Of a stretch of DNA of 15,320 nucleotides, positions 5,661 through 13,057 are shown piece by piece (the first letter of the stretch is position 1; each line of letters opens with the position of its first letter). Location of the stretch: positions 1-15,320 of the forward strand of contig JAJYZD010000067.1 in assembly GCA_021800315.1 (NCBI GenBank). Reading direction: 5' to 3'. The translations under genes and the position numbers were made by a program. The notes under the pieces were generated by a model that saw nothing but the letters and a program-made list of their open reading frames with translations, did no database searches and was not told the origin of the DNA. The DNA is from Bacillota bacterium. GTDB lineage: Bacteria > Bacillota > Desulfotomaculia > Desulfotomaculales > JAJYZD01.

Positions 5661-6431
5661 TTGAAAATTTTTGCCATTGGCGATCTGCACCTTTCGTTCA
5701 CGGATACCGTGGATCCAGCGCATTGGGAACTGGTGCGGGAACACAAGTCCATGGGGGCGCTCTTCCCCGTATGGCGGGAGCACTACCGGAGACTGTACGA
5801 GGAATGGACCGCGGTCGTGGGCCGGGAGGATGCCGTACTGGTTCCGGGTGACGTTTCGTGGGGGATGCGCCTGGATGAGGCCCGGCCCGACCTGGATTTC
5901 CTCGGTCTGTTGAATGGGAGGCTGATCCTGATTCAGGGCAACCATGACTACTGGTGGCAAAGTATCTCCCGCGTCCGCCGGGCGATGCCGCCGAATGTGC
6001 AGGCCGTTCAAAACGACCATGTGCTGGTTGGTGATATCGCCGTTTGCGGTACCAGGGGCTGGACCTGTCCCAGCGACGCCCGCGACGACGGGGACGACCG
6101 GCGCATCTACCAGCGGGAACTGCTCCGCCTGGAAATGTCCCTGGCCAGCGTCCGTCCGGGTACGGCCCGGAAAACGATCGTCCTTATGCACTACATGCCC
6201 ACGAATGAAAAACACGAACGCTCCGGCTTCATCGACCTCCTGCTCGCCCACGGGGTGAACACGGTAGTCTACGGGCACCTGCACGCGGCGGCCGGAAACC
6301 ACCGTCTGCCGGACCGGGCCTGGGGTATTGCCTTTCATCTGGTCAGTGCCGATTATCTCGATTTCCGGCCGGCGCTGATTGATCAAACGGCTGGGAAGGG
6401 GAGGGGTCCGTTTGCGGATCGCCGTTATTGA
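5661..6431 (+). CDS. calcineurin-like metallophosphoesterase (COG1768 type)
   Basis: A 256-aa cytoplasmic metal-dependent phosphohydrolase of unknown substrate. All five metallophosphoesterase blocks are visible: GDLH (Asp8, His10), GDVSW (Asp64), GNHDYWW (Asn94-His95-Asp96), MHYMP (His177) and GHLH (His206, His208). The GDVSWGM and GNHDYWW variants and the overall length are typical of the predicted phosphohydrolases of COG1768. The start is TTG 5661, giving the usual MKIFAIGDLH beginning; AAGGGG lies 11 bases upstream. The last 20 bp overlap the DUF3842 gene, so the two are translationally coupled. The enzyme class is secure; the physiological role is not known. Confidence 0.92.
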   Translation: MKIFAIGDLHLSFTDTVDPAHWELVREHKSMGALFPVWREHYRRLYEEWTAVVGREDAVLVPGDVSWGMRLDEARPDLDFLGLLNGRLILIQGNHDYWWQSISRVRRAMPPNVQAVQNDHVLVGDIAVCGTRGWTCPSDARDDGDDRRIYQRELLRLEMSLASVRPGTARKTIVLMHYMPTNEKHERSGFIDLLLAHGVNTVVYGHLHAAAGNHRLPDRAWGIAFHLVSADYLDFRPALIDQTAGKGRGPFADRRY

Positions 6432-6840
6432 CGGCCAGGGGGGCGGCATAGGCAGGGTAATCACCGAGCGACTGGTGCGCGCCCTGCCCCCCGAGGTGGA
6501 AATTCTGGCCTTGGGAACCAACGCCACCGCTACCGCCGGTATGCTCAAGGCGGGGGCCAACGAGGGGGCCAGCGGTGAAAGCGCACTCCTCTACAACGCG
6601 GAGCTGGTGGACTTGATCGTCGGGCCGCTGGGCGCGGTTGTCGCCCACGCCTTTATGGGGGAGATGACCCCGGCCATGGCCGCGGCGGTGGCCGGAAGCC
6701 GGGCCAGGAAGATCCTGCTGCCGCTGAACCGTTCCAACGTGGACCTGGTGGGGGTAGCTGCGGAGCCCCTGCCCCACCTGGTGGACAAATTGGTGGTCCG
6801 GGTGCAGCGGTACCTGGAAGCGGAGCAGGCCGTCCGCTGA
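6412..6840 (+). CDS. DUF3842 family protein
   Basis: A 142-aa protein starting MRIAVIDGQGGGIG, with a glycine-rich nucleotide-binding-like loop (residues 7-14), followed by EILALGTNATAT, GASGESALLYNA, GAVVAHAFMGEMTPAMA and KILLPLNRSNVDLVG. This pattern is characteristic of the DUF3842 family found widely in Clostridia, whose function is not known; a Rossmann-like fold is a reasonable inference. The frame is open upstream to 6379, but TTG 6412 fits the family N-terminus and has GGGGAGGGG just upstream. It overlaps the phosphoesterase gene by 20 bp and is followed by an intrinsic terminator. Confidence 0.85.
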   Translation: MRIAVIDGQGGGIGRVITERLVRALPPEVEILALGTNATATAGMLKAGANEGASGESALLYNAELVDLIVGPLGAVVAHAFMGEMTPAMAAAVAGSRARKILLPLNRSNVDLVGVAAEPLPHLVDKLVVRVQRYLEAEQAVR

Positions 6841-6942
6841 CGGACCGGCGCCGGGTGCCTTTACCGGGCGGAGTTTCGAGCCGGATAGCACGAGACCTCA
6901 CCGATAAACTGAAAAGGCCGACTGCTACGCAGACCCATACCG

Positions 6943-6966
6943 GGCGGCCCCTGGGGCCGCCTTTTT
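6943..6966 (+). terminator. intrinsic terminator after the DUF3842 gene
   Basis: GGCGGCCCC (6943-6951) and GGGGCCGCC (6953-6961) form a GC-rich hairpin followed directly by TTTTT (6962-6966). It is about 100 bp after the DUF3842 stop and would end the phosphoesterase-DUF3842 transcript. Confidence 0.88.
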
Positions 6967-7063
6967 CACGGGCTTTTCCGCTCCGGGGAACACCCCCGCA
7001 AAGCCGGATATGGCCCCGTATGAAAATAGAAAACCATGGGCTATGAGCCGGGGGGCGTGTGCA

Positions 7064-7525
7064 ATGGTCTCTTCGCGCGTCAGGAGAGCCTGGGACTGGT
7101 TGACGGGACATCTGCCGCTAGTGCTCGCCGGGGCTTTTATCGTGGTGGCACTGGGGGCGGCGGCGGCCGCGGCGGCAGCCACCCGGGATCCGGGGGCCGC
7201 CCCGGCCCAGGTGCCGGGGACCGGGGTTGCCCAGTCCGCAGCCCGGGTAATCTATCCCCGGCCTCCGGTTTGGCTGGGGTACGGCCGGCCGGGCCCGGGA
7301 GAAATAGCGGCGACCGGGAACCTGGAAATTGTCGACGGTCGACTGGTTCTGTCCGCGGCCGGAAAAGACATCATCCTTACCGCGCCGGACGGCCAGGCGT
7401 TCGGCGTGGTTACCGCCGTCGGACCTTGGAATATTGCCGGCGGGCAGCTTACCATCACCGTTCGGGAACTTATGCCCTACCCGGCTCTGTCCGTTGCAGG
7501 CGCCCAGGGGAGCGAAACGAAGTAG
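7064..7525 (+). CDS. membrane-anchored hypothetical protein, 153 aa
   Basis: A short basic N-terminus (SSRVRRAW) is followed by one hydrophobic segment (about residues 17-39, ending in a run of alanines), so the protein is a signal-anchor or secreted protein facing outside. The outer part has a Pro/Ala/Gly-rich linker and a compact beta-rich domain of about 70 residues (GNLEIVDGRLVLSAAGKDI through QLTITVRELM). No Cys, heme motif or known domain is seen. ATG 7064 is preferred over in-frame ATGs at 7010 and 7043 because GGGGGGCG lies six bases upstream. It is bracketed by terminators at 6943-6966 and 7553-7581, so it seems to be transcribed alone, although it precedes the cytochrome b genes. 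Its promoter was not identified. Confidence 0.65.
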   Translation: MVSSRVRRAWDWLTGHLPLVLAGAFIVVALGAAAAAAAATRDPGAAPAQVPGTGVAQSAARVIYPRPPVWLGYGRPGPGEIAATGNLEIVDGRLVLSAAGKDIILTAPDGQAFGVVTAVGPWNIAGGQLTITVRELMPYPALSVAGAQGSETK

Positions 7526-7552
7526 CGACAGGTGTTGAAAACCGTTTCCCGC

Positions 7553-7581
7553 GACTCCGGCCTACCGGCCGGAGTCTTTTT
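7553..7581 (+). terminator. intrinsic terminator after the 153-aa gene
   Basis: GACTCCGGCC (7553-7562) and GGCCGGAGTC (7567-7576) form a perfect 10-bp stem with loop TACC, followed by TTTTT (7577-7581). It lies 27 bp after the stop codon and separates this gene from the cytochrome b module. Confidence 0.95.
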
Positions 7582-7713
7582 GGGTCAGGCGGGTCAGGAT
7601 ACCCGGCCCTTATCCGGGGATATTATAACTGCGGATTTGTTCCGCCCGGTGAACGCCGTCCCGTCCCGGGGAAGCGGGAGGCGTTCCCCTGTCCGGGGAA
7701 GGGGGAGACGGAA

Positions 7714-7830
7714 ATGGTTGTTCCCGACAATGTGTGGCCGAATTTTATCGTGGAAGGCCTGCTGGTGGTTGTTTTCGTGGTTTTCCTGTTCCTCGGGTAT
7801 CCGGAGAACGATCGGGGGGATGACGTTTGA
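7714..7830 (+). CDS. 38-aa single-span membrane miniprotein
   Basis: A small gene starting at ATG 7714 with GGGGGAG seven bases upstream. The product is MVVPDNVWPNFIVEG, then a hydrophobic helix of about 18 residues rich in Val, Leu and Phe, then an acidic tail (PENDRGDD). Its TGA stop overlaps the TTG start of the cytochrome b gene (TTGA at 7827-7830), so translation is coupled. Size, single helix and position suggest a small accessory subunit of the cytochrome complex, comparable in type to the tiny Pet subunits of b6f or the small subunits of oxidases; that role is an inference from context. Confidence 0.6.
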   Translation: MVVPDNVWPNFIVEGLLVVVFVVFLFLGYPENDRGDDV

Positions 7831-8441
7831 GTTGGACCGCTGGTGCCAAAAGATTCATAGAACTCAATTACGGCTGGGACCGTGTTCTTCCCGAACGGCA
7901 GCCGGTGTTTGTACGGTCGCTGGTGTATTCGTTCGGTGCCCTGACTATCGCGGCGCTCCTGATGCTGATTTGCACCGGACTCGTTCTGGCGGCCAACGGG
8001 CCGCTATGGTGGCTGGACTCCCGGTCCGGGATGTACATCCGGGCCCTCCACTATTGGAGCGTTCACAGCTTTTTCTTCTTTCTCCTCCTGCACTTTACGA
8101 CCAACTTCTTCATGGGGGCCTGGCGGGACGGACGGTCGGGAACCTGGGTGCTGGGCATGCTGACTCTCGGTGTCGGCGTGATAACGGCGTTCACCGGTTT
8201 TCTCCTGCGGGGCGACTTCTTTTCCCAGTGGAACCAGGTTCAGGCCAAGGACGCCTTCAACGCCCTCGGCGTCGGGGTCTGGTTCAACGTCGTCGACAAC
8301 GGCAGACTCTACGGACTGCACGTCGTCGTGTTGCCGGCCGTACTGCTGGTATTGATCGCCTGGCACGTGCTCGAGGTGAGGCGGCACGGCGTGGTCAAAC
8401 CCTACCCCGTGGACGGGGAGAAAGGAGAGCCGGGTCGATGA
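7827..8441 (+). CDS. b6-type cytochrome b, N-terminal half (diheme)
   Basis: A 204-aa integral membrane protein with four helices that matches the N-terminal half of cytochrome b. It carries two b hemes and passes electrons between quinol sites. Heme ligand pairs are visible: His75 and His89 in helix B (13 residues between) and His165 and His180 in helix D (14 between, the b6-type spacing seen in Firmicutes and chloroplasts). FTGFLLRGDFFSQW (residues 122-135) fits the helix C region. The Cys that binds the extra heme in b6-type proteins aligns with Ser35 in LVYSFGAL, so the covalent heme is probably absent. The start is TTG 7827 with GGGGGGA upstream. It overlaps the preceding miniprotein and the following gene by 4 bp each. 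Confidence 0.93.
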   Translation: MSWTAGAKRFIELNYGWDRVLPERQPVFVRSLVYSFGALTIAALLMLICTGLVLAANGPLWWLDSRSGMYIRALHYWSVHSFFFFLLLHFTTNFFMGAWRDGRSGTWVLGMLTLGVGVITAFTGFLLRGDFFSQWNQVQAKDAFNALGVGVWFNVVDNGRLYGLHVVVLPAVLLVLIAWHVLEVRRHGVVKPYPVDGEKGEPGR

Positions 8442-9394
8442 GCCGGGATCAGGGGGACTATTATGCCGGGATCGCCATGAAACCGTTCGACCTCCTCAAG
8501 TTCATGGTGGTCAGCTTCTTTGCCGTATTCATACTGGTCATACTTTTGGCGGCCGCGTTCGGCGCCCCCTACTATCCGGCCGTCACCAACCGGCAGATCG
8601 CCCTGGGCGACCCCCGAACCTTCCAGCTTATCGCGGCCGCCGATCTGGCGGGGCGAGGCGATCTGGAAGGCTACGGCCCTCCCTACGACAACGCCGTCGC
8701 CGGGGCCCAGACTCTGGGGTTTATAGCACCGGCGATTTGGACCTACAAGCTGTTTGGGGTCACCTATCCCGTTGACCCGGCGCAAGACTTCGTTCTCCGT
8801 CCCCTGTCCATGGCGGCATCCCTGAATCCGCCCCTGGCCGGCGCCCTGGCTGGATACAACGGAGCCTCCGCCGCCCGGCGGGGCGCGTGGGCCAATAATT
8901 ATTTCAAGGCACTGGGTGAAGCGAATGGTGACTGGTCGGCCATCCCCAAGGGCGATTACGGGCCCGTTCCGGTCATGCTGGATGGTTTGCGCCAAATGGC
9001 CGTCGCCGGCCTGCTTTCCGGGGCGCTGGACCGGACCAACCGTGTCTACCGTTACGATGTGGGCCGGGACCTGCTCTTCCTCCAGGGTAAAGCCCTGCAT
9101 CAGGTAGCGGGTAAACTGGATCTCAAGGGCGAACAATGGGGTATCATGCACGATGAGGGACCGTACCCGGGGCCCTGGTGGCTGGCTCCCTACTCCTTCC
9201 TCTACCAGGTGCCGCCCTGGTCCACGTCGCCGTCCGGCGACCTGATGGCGGGTCTCACCATGACGGTCCTCTTCCTGATTCTCCTGTTTCTGCCCTTTAT
9301 CCCGGGGTTGAACCAACTGCCCAGGTACCTCTACATCTACAGGATCATATGGCGGGACTACTATCGGTCTCCGGGGCCGGCAAAGGACGGGTAG
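8438..9394 (+). CDS. cytochrome b partner protein with a large external domain and degenerate PEWY region
   Basis: A 318-aa protein with two membrane helices (about residues 18-43 and 269-291) and roughly 220 residues between them, probably outside the membrane. The end, PGPWWLAPYSFLYQVPPW (244-261), then the helix, LLFLPFIPG and a basic tail, resembles the PEWY-to-helix-F region of cytochrome b C-terminal domain/subunit IV, with PEWY replaced by GPWW. The large middle domain has no CxxCH and no Rieske cysteines. ATG 8438 overlaps the cytochrome b stop as ATGA, with AAGGAGAG eight bases upstream. It is most likely the second subunit of a divergent quinol-oxidising complex; the relationship to subunit IV is my inference from a short stretch. 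Confidence 0.7.
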   Translation: MSRDQGDYYAGIAMKPFDLLKFMVVSFFAVFILVILLAAAFGAPYYPAVTNRQIALGDPRTFQLIAAADLAGRGDLEGYGPPYDNAVAGAQTLGFIAPAIWTYKLFGVTYPVDPAQDFVLRPLSMAASLNPPLAGALAGYNGASAARRGAWANNYFKALGEANGDWSAIPKGDYGPVPVMLDGLRQMAVAGLLSGALDRTNRVYRYDVGRDLLFLQGKALHQVAGKLDLKGEQWGIMHDEGPYPGPWWLAPYSFLYQVPPWSTSPSGDLMAGLTMTVLFLILLFLPFIPGLNQLPRYLYIYRIIWRDYYRSPGPAKDG

Positions 9395-9425
9395 GAAAAC
9401 CGGGCGGAAGATGGATCAGACCCCT

Positions 9426-9472
9426 AACCGGGACGGTAGCGTCCAACCAGGGCGGCCCGATCCCGGTTTTTT
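9426..9472 (+). terminator. probable terminator after the cytochrome b module
   Basis: AACCGGGA (9426-9433) and TCCCGGTT (9461-9468) are exact inverted copies, with a run of six T at 9467-9472. The 27-nt loop contains a smaller competing hairpin, GGACG-GTAG-CGTCC (9431-9444). The position, 31 bp after the stop codon, fits the end of the operon. Confidence 0.6.
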
Positions 9473-9698
9473 GTTACCGGGGATAACCCAGGCCCCGGTT
9501 TCGGGCGTATTATGCCTTATACCTTTCGGCACAAGGGCGTTTCGACTCCGGCCCGCCGGGCCCTGGGCATTCCCGCGTAATCCAAGGCGGTTGATGAGAC
9601 TGTTATTACAAATGCGCCAATGTGCGTTAAGTGCACGCTGAGTCAGGAGTGATCAAGTGTTCACTTTCACAAGATGGTGTAATAATTTGCTTTGCAGA
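9473..9698. other. intergenic, nothing recognised
   Basis: About 225 bp between the cytochrome b terminator and the promoter of the universal stress protein gene. Frames present here have no ribosome binding sites or family features. Confidence 0.3.
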
Positions 9699-9727
9699 TT
9701 GCATTACTTCGTCCATCCTGGTATAAT
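9699..9727 (+). promoter_or_regulatory. promoter of the universal stress protein gene
   Basis: TTGCAT (9699-9704) lies 17 bp from a perfect TATAAT (9722-9727). The predicted transcript would start at about 9734 and have a leader of about 60 nt with a strong Shine-Dalgarno sequence far from the ATG. Confidence 0.6.
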
Positions 9728-9795
9728 ACGCTATAAAAGTAAGAAAGGGAGGTGCCCGCCTGTTCCGCTCCCGGGCGGCCCGGCGGCGATTTTTC

Positions 9796-10269
9796 ATGAA
9801 AATCAAGGCCCTGTTGTGCTCGGACGGATCCGAAAGGTCCCTTTCGGCCGCCCTTTACGCTACGGGATTGATGAGAGGCAATCCCGGCATGGAATTGACC
9901 CTGATCAGCTTCGCCGACATGCCCAGGGGACCCATGGGCTTGACCAGGGACGAGGAAACCGCCAGCGCCGCGGTGGTGTCCCAGGTTTCCAGCGAGATTA
10001 TTCAGGAGACGAAAAAAATCTTCGACCAGAGGCAGATAACAGTGGGAACAGCCGTGGGCACAATCGAGGCGGGGAGCCTCGCGGCCGAGATAACCAGGTT
10101 TGCCGACGAGGGAAAATACAATTTGATCATCATGGGCACCAAGGGCTCCACGGACCTGAAGGCCCTGGTGACCGGCAGCCTGGCGCGTGCGGTGGTACGC
10201 GCGAGCCATTGCCCGGTTCTCCTGGTCAAGAAATTACCGGCGGAAATACTGGCGTCGCTGGGTCAGTAG
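9796..10269 (+). CDS. universal stress protein, UspA family, ATP-binding type
   Basis: A 157-aa cytoplasmic single-domain UspA protein. It begins KIKALLCSDGSE, with Asp10 at the conserved nucleotide-site position, and carries the ATP-binding signature G-x2-G-x9-G-S at Gly114, Gly117, Gly127 and Ser128, followed by the typical ASHCPVLLVK strand. These proteins bind ATP and act in stress or energy-status responses; the exact role here is unknown. ATG 9796 gives the usual N-terminus, but its only good ribosome binding site, GGGAGGTG at 9747-9754, is about 41 bases upstream. An in-frame CTG at 9760 lies five bases after that site and would add 12 residues rich in Arg. It has its own promoter and is separate from the cytochrome genes. 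Confidence 0.92.
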   Translation: MKIKALLCSDGSERSLSAALYATGLMRGNPGMELTLISFADMPRGPMGLTRDEETASAAVVSQVSSEIIQETKKIFDQRQITVGTAVGTIEAGSLAAEITRFADEGKYNLIIMGTKGSTDLKALVTGSLARAVVRASHCPVLLVKKLPAEILASLGQ

Positions 10270-10612
10270 GGACCGGTTTCCCTGATATTCAAGGAGCAAA
10301 TGGCGGGGGGTTCCGCCGGTCCCAGAGGCGGGCGGAGCGGAGCTTGGCGCCCGCCGTGGCGCGGACGGCCCTTTGTTCGGTACTCCCGGTCAATGAGCCA
10401 CCGGCCGAAATAGCCGGAATAATGGAATCGCCGGGCTGACCGGCCGGTCGGGCTTCCAAAATCCGGCCGCTTCCCCCTTTTTTCCCCGGGTGTCGTTGGG
10501 CTCGTTAGCCGGCGGCCGGCACCGCGGACCGGAGAAAAACATTTCTTACCTTTTTCCCATCTTCTTTTTCCGTCCCTCCCACCGGCGGGTTCTCCCCACC
10601 CGCTCCCGATTG
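10270..10612. other. intergenic region with a GC hairpin and pyrimidine-rich tract
   Basis: No convincing gene. CGGCCGG (10441-10447) and CCGGCCG (10463-10469) form a 7-bp stem followed, after eight bases, by TTTTTT (10478-10483), a weak terminator candidate. A pyrimidine-rich stretch follows at about 10544-10600. Confidence 0.35.
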
Positions 10613-10641
10613 TTGTGTTCGGCGCCGGATGGTGGTATACT
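10613..10641 (+). promoter_or_regulatory. probable promoter of the MBL hydrolase-murT-gatD cluster
   Basis: TTGTGT (10613-10618) lies 17 bp from TATACT (10636-10641). The -10 is good and the -35 weak. The start codon of the MBL-fold gene is 41 bp downstream. No other promoter is visible before murT or gatD. Confidence 0.5.
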
Positions 10642-10681
10642 CCCCGGGGAAGACATTTCACAGCGAAAGGAAATTACCGGT

Positions 10682-11650
10682 ATGCAGCCTATAATCCGTC
10701 TGCCGGTGCCGACCCCCTACCCGGTGGGACCGGTCAACAGCTACCTCATCAACTCCAGACCTTACACTCTGGTCGATCCGGGACCGAATACCGAAAAGGC
10801 GCGAGCGGCGCTGGTCGAGGGGCTGACCAGGGCCGGCCTGCGCCTGGAACAGATAGAACGGATCGTCATAACCCATGGCCATTCGGACCACGCCAGCCTG
10901 GCCGGCTGGGTGAAGAGCCGCTCGGGGGCGCCCATCCTGGCCCATCCGTATGAGTTGGCGAAGCTGACCGGCGGCTACGATGTCTGGCGGGATGTCGAGC
11001 CCTTTCTTCGGGCGGGCGGTATGCCGGAGAAGGTTTTGGATTACCTGCGCGCTACGGTGGACCCCGTTCCTCCGATGAAACTGGCGCCGTCCGACATATC
11101 TCCCCTGGAAGACGGGGAGCTACTGGCGGCGGGGGACGACTGGCTGGAGGTGCTGCACCTGCCCGGCCACTCCGTCGGCCACGTGGGTCTTTACGGACGG
11201 GGTGATTTCCTGGCCGGCGACTTCCTGTTGCCCGACATCACCCCCAACCCGGTCATGGAGCCGGACCCCGGCCATGGTGGGAAACGATCCGAAAGCCTGC
11301 GTCAGTACCTGGCCAGCCTGGACCGGGTGGCCGCCCTGGATGTGCGGACGGTGTGGCCCGGCCACGGCGAACCCTTCGGCGGCGTTACGGTGCTGGTCGA
11401 CCGCATCAGGAAGCACCACACCCGGCGCTTGGACCACATTCTGTCCTTCTTCGGGGAGGAATGGGTCACCCCTTACGGGATCACCGCGAGGGTCTATCCC
11501 ACCCTGGACGACTTCAATGTTTTCCTGGGGTTTTCGGAGGTGGCGGGCCACCTGGACCTGCTTAAAGAGCAGGGACGGCTGGTTTGCCGGGATGACGGTG
11601 GCGTCCTTTACCTCCGGCGGGCTCCGGACATGACGGCGAAAGCGGGTTGA
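10682..11650 (+). CDS. MBL-fold metallo-hydrolase with C-terminal helical domain
   Basis: A 322-aa soluble metallo-beta-lactamase-fold hydrolase. The dinuclear metal site is complete: THGHSDH (His65, His67, Asp69, His70), LPGHSVGH (His163), AGD (Asp180) and PGHGEP (His228). After about residue 235 follows a helical, winged-helix-like region (IRKHHTRRLDHILSFFG) as in LACTB2-like and glyoxalase II-related enzymes; the substrate is unknown. ATG 10682 with AAAGGA ten bases upstream is chosen over longer in-frame starts because the promoter lies in between and the family begins near here. It is followed at once by murT in the same reading frame, with only the TGA at 11648-11650 between them. Confidence 0.9.
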   Translation: MQPIIRLPVPTPYPVGPVNSYLINSRPYTLVDPGPNTEKARAALVEGLTRAGLRLEQIERIVITHGHSDHASLAGWVKSRSGAPILAHPYELAKLTGGYDVWRDVEPFLRAGGMPEKVLDYLRATVDPVPPMKLAPSDISPLEDGELLAAGDDWLEVLHLPGHSVGHVGLYGRGDFLAGDFLLPDITPNPVMEPDPGHGGKRSESLRQYLASLDRVAALDVRTVWPGHGEPFGGVTVLVDRIRKHHTRRLDHILSFFGEEWVTPYGITARVYPTLDDFNVFLGFSEVAGHLDLLKEQGRLVCRDDGGVLYLRRAPDMTAKAG

Positions 11651-11656
11651 ACACCG

Positions 11657-13057
11657 ATTTTCCGGTTTCTCCTGGCCCTGTGGGCCGGCAAAACAGTGGC
11701 CTCTTTGTCCCGGGTGCGGGGCACCCGGGGCTCGACCCTGCCCGGAAGGGTGGCACTTAAGATCTGTCCCCGTTTTCTGCGCCTGGCGGTCCGGCAGGTC
11801 CGCCGCGGCGTGGTCATGGTGACCGGCACCAACGGCAAGACCACCACCAACAACATGGTGGCCGGGGTGTTGGAGAGCGCGGGCTACCGCGTCATCGCCA
11901 ACCGCGAGGGCGCCAACCTCGTCTGGGGGGTGGCGGCCGCCTTTGTGGCGGGCGCCGGCGCCTTTGGAAGGATCAAGGCGGACTTTGCCACCCTGGAGGT
12001 GGACGAGGCCTCCCTGCCCGTGGTGGCCTCGCACCTTGCGCCCGACCTCCTGGTGGTTACCAACTTCTTCCGGGATCAACTGGACCGTTACGGGGAACTG
12101 GACCGGACGGTTGAACTGGTCCAAAGGGCCATCGGCAAACTGCCCCTGACCAGGCTGGTCCTCAACGCCGACGACCCGCTGGTGGCCCAGTTGGGCAAGG
12201 GCGAAAACAAAACCCTGTTCTTCGGCCTGGCACAGACCGTTCGCCTTACGGCCACGGTCCAGACGAGGGAAGCCAGGTTTTGCCCCGCCTGCGGCCGCGA
12301 GTTGTCCTATGCCTTTTACCACTACAGTCAGTTGGGCGATTACCGTTGCCTTACCTGCGGCTTTGCCAGACCCGGGGCGGCGGTGGAGGGACAGGCGGTG
12401 CGGGGCGGCGACCGGCTGGAATTTACGGTCCGTTGGCCCGCGGGCCAAACGTCCGTATCCCTGGACCTGCCCGGGTATTACAACGTGTACAATGCCCTGG
12501 CTGCCTTCAGCGTGGGGGTGGCCCTGGGCCTGCCGGAAAAGGCCATGGTCGAGGGCTTGGCGCGCTTTGCGCCGGCCATCGGCCGGATGGAGCGGTTTTC
12601 CCACCGGGGGCGGCCGGTTTACCTCAACCTGGTCAAAAACCCCACCGGCTTCAACGAGAGCCTGGCCGCGATGCTGACCGGCAGCGGCACCAAAGACGTC
12701 TTTATGGCCATCAACGATAACGACGCCGACGGTCGCGACATTTCCTGGCTCTGGGACGTGGACTTCGAAGCCCTGGCCCGCGACCCGGCCCCTTACTTAA
12801 GTTTCACCTGCGCCGGCATCCGGGCGCAGGACATGGCCCTGCGCCTGAAATACGCGGGAGTGCCGGTGGAACTGATCCGCGTGATTCCCGGCCTCGTGGA
12901 AGGGATAGAAGGCGCCTTGGCCGGTCGGGGCGCCTTGGTGTACCTCTTTTCCACCTACACGGCGCTGTGGCGCTCCCAGGCCATCCTGAAGGAGGTCCTG
13001 GCGCGGGGTGAAGAGCCGGCGACGGGATTGGCCGAGAGGAGGCGGGCCCTACGCTGA
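11657..13057 (+). CDS. murT: lipid II isoglutaminyl synthase subunit MurT (start codon uncertain)
   Basis: MurT is the Mur-ligase-like subunit that, with GatD, amidates D-glutamate of lipid II to D-isoglutamine using ATP and glutamine. Visible are the P-loop GTNGKTTTNN, the VDEASLP stretch, NFFRDQLDRYGE, NADDP, a four-Cys zinc ribbon (CPAC then CLTC) typical of MurT, and the C-terminal DUF1727 part with NPTGFNE and INDNDADGRDISWLWDVDFE. Homology-like sequence (FRFLLALWAGKTVASLSR) extends upstream of the first usual start codon, GTG 11696, to an ATT at 11657; nothing but a TGA at 11648 lies before that. I therefore give the ATT as the likely 5' end (466 aa), with GTG 11696 (453 aa) as the alternative. 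The gene overlaps gatD. Confidence 0.92.
   Translation: MFRFLLALWAGKTVASLSRVRGTRGSTLPGRVALKICPRFLRLAVRQVRRGVVMVTGTNGKTTTNNMVAGVLESAGYRVIANREGANLVWGVAAAFVAGAGAFGRIKADFATLEVDEASLPVVASHLAPDLLVVTNFFRDQLDRYGELDRTVELVQRAIGKLPLTRLVLNADDPLVAQLGKGENKTLFFGLAQTVRLTATVQTREARFCPACGRELSYAFYHYSQLGDYRCLTCGFARPGAAVEGQAVRGGDRLEFTVRWPAGQTSVSLDLPGYYNVYNALAAFSVGVALGLPEKAMVEGLARFAPAIGRMERFSHRGRPVYLNLVKNPTGFNESLAAMLTGSGTKDVFMAINDNDADGRDISWLWDVDFEALARDPAPYLSFTCAGIRAQDMALRLKYAGVPVELIRVIPGLVEGIEGALAGRGALVYLFSTYTALWRSQAILKEVLARGEEPATGLAERRRALR

Noticed and set aside
5490..6560. 356-codon open frame on the minus strand
   Set aside because: It is antisense to the metallophosphoesterase gene, which shows all family motifs; a high-GC artefact.
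7036..7713. Long frame leading into the 38-aa membrane protein
   Set aside because: It runs out of frame through the 153-aa gene and a strong terminator. Only the part from ATG 7714 has a ribosome binding site and sensible composition.
7532..8437. Extension of the 318-aa gene upstream through cytochrome b
   Set aside because: The frame is out of phase with cytochrome b, whose heme ligands are clear. ATG 8438 has a good ribosome binding site and an ATGA junction.
11120..12604. 494-codon open frame on the minus strand
   Set aside because: It is antisense to the MBL hydrolase and murT genes, both securely identified by motif.
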